Assembly: GCA_031419455.1 (NCBI GenBank)
Contig: JANOKS010000041.1
Location: 1-59,233, forward strand
Reading direction: 5' to 3'
DNA length: 59,233 bases
Origin: UBA7672 sp031419455
GTDB taxonomy: Bacteria; Pseudomonadota; Alphaproteobacteria; Caulobacterales; Hyphomonadaceae
Positions within the stretch are counted from its first letter, which is position 1. Each line of letters begins with the position of its first letter. Positions 56,059-59,233 of this stretch are shown here, piece after piece. Below the pieces are notes generated by a model that ran no database searches, was not told the DNA's origin, and saw only the letters and a list, made by a program, of their open reading frames with translations. A program made the translations under genes and the position numbers.

Positions 56059-56275
56059 CTCGGCTCCAGCAGGACTCGGGCATAGATAGGGACGATTGGC
56101 GCGGCGCGAATATGGCGCCCCCCAGATAAAGGGTTCAGGCAAACCGGTCCAGCACGGCCGGAACCGCTGCACATGCGACAAATTCCTGTGTGCAGGCAAG
56201 GCCGAAGCACTTCATCATGTGGCCGATTCGGGTTCGGCCCCTCAATCTCGGGGCGCCGGCCGGCGGAGGCATTCC

Positions 56276-58684
56276 ATGGGCGAATCCCGAACCAAGTCTA
56301 GCCTCCGGCACCTTGCCCGCGTGCTGGAGACGGGCGCCGCCCTGCTGGACCAGGGCGACGCCGAGACGGCGCCCGCCAGGATGGTGAATGCGCACCTCGC
56401 CGCGATCCGGACGCTGGGCGGCGAAAACGAAGCAGCAGAAGCAGTCTGCGAAGCGGTGCGGACGCGGCGAATGACTCCGATCGCACCGGCCAGCCTGATC
56501 GAGGCCGGCATGGCGACGCCGATCGAGCCGGGCCAACTGCTTCCCGCCATCGCCGATGCGACGGCGCTGGCGTCGGCGCGAGCGGTAGCGACGCAGGCCT
56601 TTGTTGCTGTGGCGGATGCGCTGGAGGCGCTGACCATCGAGACGGACGATCAGGGGCGGCCGACGACGTCTGCCCTGATCGACGCGTTCCGGGCCGGGGC
56701 GGATGCCGAACTGGTCGAGATCGCGCTGTGCACGCCGGGCGGGCCGCGGGCCGCCGCGATCACGCTGCGCCGGCAGGCGACGGGTGCGCGCGAACCGGGG
56801 CGGCAGGCTTATGTGTTGCCCGCATGGACGGGCATTGAGGCGGGCGAGGTGGCATCCGCCATCGAGCGTGTGAGCCGGACGCGGCTGGCGGTGCGGATCG
56901 GCATTGACGGGAGAACTTCGGATGTGGGAGCGCCGGCCCTTGCCGTCAATGTCGCGCGCTATGCGGCGACGGGTGACTTGCCGCTTCTAACCGCGGACCT
57001 GAGCGCAATTGCAGCTCTGCTGCCGGGGTGCTCGATTCACCTCGCCGGACTGGCGGCGGCCGTCATGTCTCAAGGCTTGGCATATGACTCCGAAGCAGGC
57101 GTGGCGGCAGCGGAGAAGATCTGCGCGGCGGCGCGGGCTTCTGGAGCGAGCCTGACCGTTGATCATCTTTCACCGGCGAGCATCCAGTGGCTGGCGGCTG
57201 AAAGCTGCGGCGCAGACCCGGTCGATCTTCTCCTGGCGCATGAGGACGAGCAGACGCCGGAGCTTTCGCAGTGCGTCTCGGCGGCGCTGACGAGCGCGGC
57301 ATCGAAAGACGAAGCACTGGATGTGCGGCTGCGCATTCTCGGCGCGCGCACGCTGGACCAGATCGACGGGCTGGAGCGGCACCGTCTGGAATCCCGCGGC
57401 ATGCCGGAGGATGCACTGGACCGTGTCGAACAGGCGCTGAGGGAAGGCCTCAGCCTCGCCGCCGCCTTCTCGCGCTGGGTGGTGGGCGATGAGGTGATCC
57501 GCAAGCGGCTGGGGCTCAACCCGGAAGCCTACGATACGGATGGCGAAAGCCTGCTCCGCACGCTTGGCATTTCGGCGCGCGAGATCGATGAAGCGCGGGT
57601 GGCCGTGCAGGGCCGGCGGCGTCCGGTGTCGAACCCGAAATCGCCGCTGGCGAAAGTGCTTGCCCGATCGGATGGCGTGACGCCGGAAGCGCGGGTGCGG
57701 TTGGCGCGTGCGATTGCGCCTCACCTTGCCCGCCAGCCGGTGATCACCATTGCGACCGGCGAACAGTCGGACACGATGCGGATGACCGTGCATGCCTCTG
57801 TCCGCGCCGCGATGGCTGCCGGGCTGGGCGTGCGGATCGAGGCGGGACGGCCGGCAGTCGACGCTGAGCTGCAGCAGCGCATCTCGGAGGCCAAGCGCCG
57901 CGCACGCGCGCCGCTGCACACCGAAACGCAAGCGCCAACATTCGAGCGTCAGCCGCACCCCCAGCCGGCGGCGCCGATGGACGATCACGACGAGGTCTTC
58001 ATCGCCGAGCGTCGCCGCCTGCCGGACCGCCGCAAGGGCTATATCCAGAAGGCCACGGTGGGCGGACACAAGGTCTACCTGCACACCGGCGAGTTCGACG
58101 ATGGCGAGCTCGGCGAAATCTTCATCGACATGCACAAGGAAGGCGCCGCGTTCCGCTCGCTGATGAACAACTTTGCCATCGCGATCTCGATCGGGCTGCA
58201 ATATGGCGTGCCGCTGGAAGAGTATGTTGATGCATTCATCTTCACGCGCTTTGAACCTGCGGGCGAAGTCACCGGAAACGACTCGATCCGCAAGGCGACG
58301 TCGATCCTCGACTACATCTTCCGCGAACTGGCGGTTTCCTATCTTGGCCGCGACGACCTCGCCGAGGTCGAGAATGTCAGCCATGACGGGCTGGGCGGCG
58401 GTGCCAGTGAAGGCGAGGAACCGACGGTTGCGGTCCAGCCGGTGCGGCCGGAACAGCTGATCTCCAAGGGCTTCAGCCGTGGCGTGATGCCGGACAACAT
58501 CGTGCCGTTCACTGCAAGGCGTGTAGCCGAGCGGCTGGAAGGTGCTGAAGGCCCGGCGATAACGCCGCACAGGAGCCCGGACTATCTGTCCGATGCATGC
58601 CCGACCTGCGGGCATTTTACGCTGCGGCCGGATGATGGTGTCGCCGTCTGTGAAGCTTGCGGCGCAACGGTTCAGACCGGCTAG
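56276..58684 (+). CDS. NrdJ-like pseudoenzyme, TSCPD domain protein
   Basis: An 802-residue protein. Residues about 577-700 are an almost canonical TSCPD domain (RRRLPDRRKGYIQKATVGGH, HKEGAAFRSLMNNFAIAISI, TSILDYIFRELAVSYLGR), as at the C-terminus of B12-dependent ribonucleotide reductase NrdJ, with the zinc-ribbon cysteines C775-x2-C778 and C792-x2-C795. The first 570 residues also resemble a decayed NrdJ core (MSQGLAYDSEAG near 262; FSRWVVGDEVIRKRLGLNPE near 397; LGISAREIDEA) but lack the N-x-C-x-E loop and the paired catalytic cysteines. Only six cysteines occur before the zinc ribbon. Catalysis is not expected; a regulatory partner of NrdJ or DNA/nucleotide sensor is possible. ATG 56276 has GGAGG 6 bases upstream. 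Confidence 0.75.
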   Translation: MGESRTKSSLRHLARVLETGAALLDQGDAETAPARMVNAHLAAIRTLGGENEAAEAVCEAVRTRRMTPIAPASLIEAGMATPIEPGQLLPAIADATALASARAVATQAFVAVADALEALTIETDDQGRPTTSALIDAFRAGADAELVEIALCTPGGPRAAAITLRRQATGAREPGRQAYVLPAWTGIEAGEVASAIERVSRTRLAVRIGIDGRTSDVGAPALAVNVARYAATGDLPLLTADLSAIAALLPGCSIHLAGLAAAVMSQGLAYDSEAGVAAAEKICAAARASGASLTVDHLSPASIQWLAAESCGADPVDLLLAHEDEQTPELSQCVSAALTSAASKDEALDVRLRILGARTLDQIDGLERHRLESRGMPEDALDRVEQALREGLSLAAAFSRWVVGDEVIRKRLGLNPEAYDTDGESLLRTLGISAREIDEARVAVQGRRRPVSNPKSPLAKVLARSDGVTPEARVRLARAIAPHLARQPVITIATGEQSDTMRMTVHASVRAAMAAGLGVRIEAGRPAVDAELQQRISEAKRRARAPLHTETQAPTFERQPHPQPAAPMDDHDEVFIAERRRLPDRRKGYIQKATVGGHKVYLHTGEFDDGELGEIFIDMHKEGAAFRSLMNNFAIAISIGLQYGVPLEEYVDAFIFTRFEPAGEVTGNDSIRKATSILDYIFRELAVSYLGRDDLAEVENVSHDGLGGGASEGEEPTVAVQPVRPEQLISKGFSRGVMPDNIVPFTARRVAERLEGAEGPAITPHRSPDYLSDACPTCGHFTLRPDDGVAVCEACGATVQTG

Positions 58685-58954
58685 GCAAAACTTGCCGACC
58701 CGGCTTTTGACAGGTGCGGCGCCAACGCCGCTGGCGTCGCATCAAACCGAAGCGTAGAGCCCTCGCGCGCCGAAGATAGTTGCGTTTGCTTTTCAGTAAC
58801 CTGCTTAAGCAATCCTTACGCTTCGTACACGCAAACACCGCTATTCACTCAGAATGACGCCTGCAATCCGCCTCGATTGAACTCTTCTCTCCGGCCTGCG
58901 TTGGTTAGCGCAACCGCCGGGGTGATCCGGTAGAAAACCTGGAACGGGACTTGA

Positions 58955-59020
58955 ATGGTAAGCCGCATCGTAATCGCAGTTATGGCCATCGGCCTGATGA
59001 GCCTTTCAGTTCTGGTATAG
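58955..59020 (+). CDS. 21-residue signal-peptide-like micro-ORF
   Basis: ATG 58955 reads MVSRIVIAVMAIGLMSLSVL then V and TAG. It is an entirely hydrophobic leader, in frame with and immediately before a second, similar ORF (59021). It may be a truncated duplicate of the second gene or a leader peptide. GGAACGGGA lies upstream. Confidence 0.35.
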   Translation: MVSRIVIAVMAIGLMSLSVLV

Positions 59021-59098
59021 ATGATCCTTCGAATCGTTATCGCCGTTGCAGCGATCGGGGCGATGAGCCTCACCGCTTTCGCGCAAAGTCCTGACCTA
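59021..59098 (+). pseudogene. Exported protein gene broken by IS630
   Basis: ATG 59021 reads MILRIVIAVAAIGAMSLTAF then AQSPDL: an intact signal peptide with likely cleavage after AFA, then the gene is cut after residue 26 by the IS630-family insertion at TA (59097-59098). The frame stays open into the element, so a chimera could be made. The rest of the original gene is beyond the window. The first 20 residues are a near copy of the micro-ORF just before it. Confidence 0.55.
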
Positions 59099-59233
59099 GA
59101 GCGGGATCGCTTTAGGCAGAATCTGGATTCCCAAAGGTTGCGAACGCTGATTCATGATGTTTGCCGGCAAGGAGGCCGGGCATCATGGCTGGACCCTTGT
59201 CGATGGATCTGCGTGAGCGTGCGATGGCGCGTC
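59099..59233 (+). mobile_element. IS630-family element, left end (partial)
   Basis: The element begins GAGCGGGATCGCTTTAGGCA at a TA dinucleotide, the target of IS630-type elements. It continues to the window end and carries the start of a transposase at 59185. The right end is not visible. Confidence 0.7.
59185..59233 (+). CDS. IS630 family transposase (partial)
   Basis: Sixteen codons, MAGPLSMDLRERAMAR, then the window ends. The PLSMDLRER opening is typical of IS630-type transposases, before their N-terminal helix-turn-helix. GGAGG lies 9 bases before the ATG. It is too short for further judgement. Confidence 0.7.
   Translation, partial: MAGPLSMDLRERAMAR

Overview
The window is a compact, GC-rich bacterial chromosome segment. 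It reads as an alphaproteobacterium, most likely close to Hyphomonadaceae/Caulobacterales. The evidence is a bacterial NDUFA12 homologue next to a single-domain MlaD and a DUF2155 protein, the neighbourhood aroQ-accB-accC-aat, the block rne / amidase-PBP1A-prfB, RNase E with an acidic insertion in its S1 region, class II (plant-type) DAHP synthase and glutamate synthase gltBD. Assignment below class is inference from gene content.

Layout. 0-13.6 kb: a partial FrnE/DsbA gene, a MaoC-type hot-dog protein, the gltBD operon, a nitronate monooxygenase, a COG2509 flavoprotein, small unknown proteins, an ArsR-AHSA1 pair behind a promoter with two palindromic operators, and a redoxin-dioxygenase fusion. 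13.6-25.7 kb: gltX, a retropepsin-like exported protease, MAPEG, a Gfo/Idh/MocA oxidoreductase, an NADP-dependent reductase, a DUF429-like protein, HU, a MATE exporter, a DUF2185 protein, a lipoprotein, DAHP synthase and asd. 26.08-28.28 kb: a 2.2-kb IS1595-family element with recognisable imperfect terminal inverted repeats, a transposase, a small basic/acidic ORF and a convergent trypsin-like protease passenger. A cluster of dispersed palindromic repeats follows. 28.9-37.2 kb: recG, a hydrolase, a DUF502 membrane protein, and the gyrA-coaD-PPIase-PPIase operon on the minus strand. 37.4-45.5 kb: a TonB-dependent receptor, and the cell-wall/translation operon amidase-PBP1A-prfB, with the classical prfB +1 frameshift site intact. 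45.8-51.7 kb: rne, an M48 protease with C-terminal repeats, a DsbA-like lipoprotein, and thiS-thiG. 51.8-58.7 kb: aroQ, accBC, aat, then NDUFA12-mlaD-DUF2155 on the opposite strand, and a large unusual protein that looks like a catalytically dead paralogue of B12-dependent ribonucleotide reductase. The window ends in two tandem signal-peptide-like micro-ORFs, the second broken by an IS630-family element that runs off the end.

Most of the segment is housekeeping: nitrogen assimilation, aromatic and aspartate-family amino acids, CoA, thiazole and fatty-acid precursor synthesis, translation, RNA decay, DNA topology and repair, and cell wall. Accessory signals concentrate at 20.6-20.7, 26.0-28.9 and 58.9-59.2 kb. 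The strongest candidates for something new are the NrdJ-like pseudoenzyme (56276-58684) and the protease-carrying IS1595 element (26084-28280).
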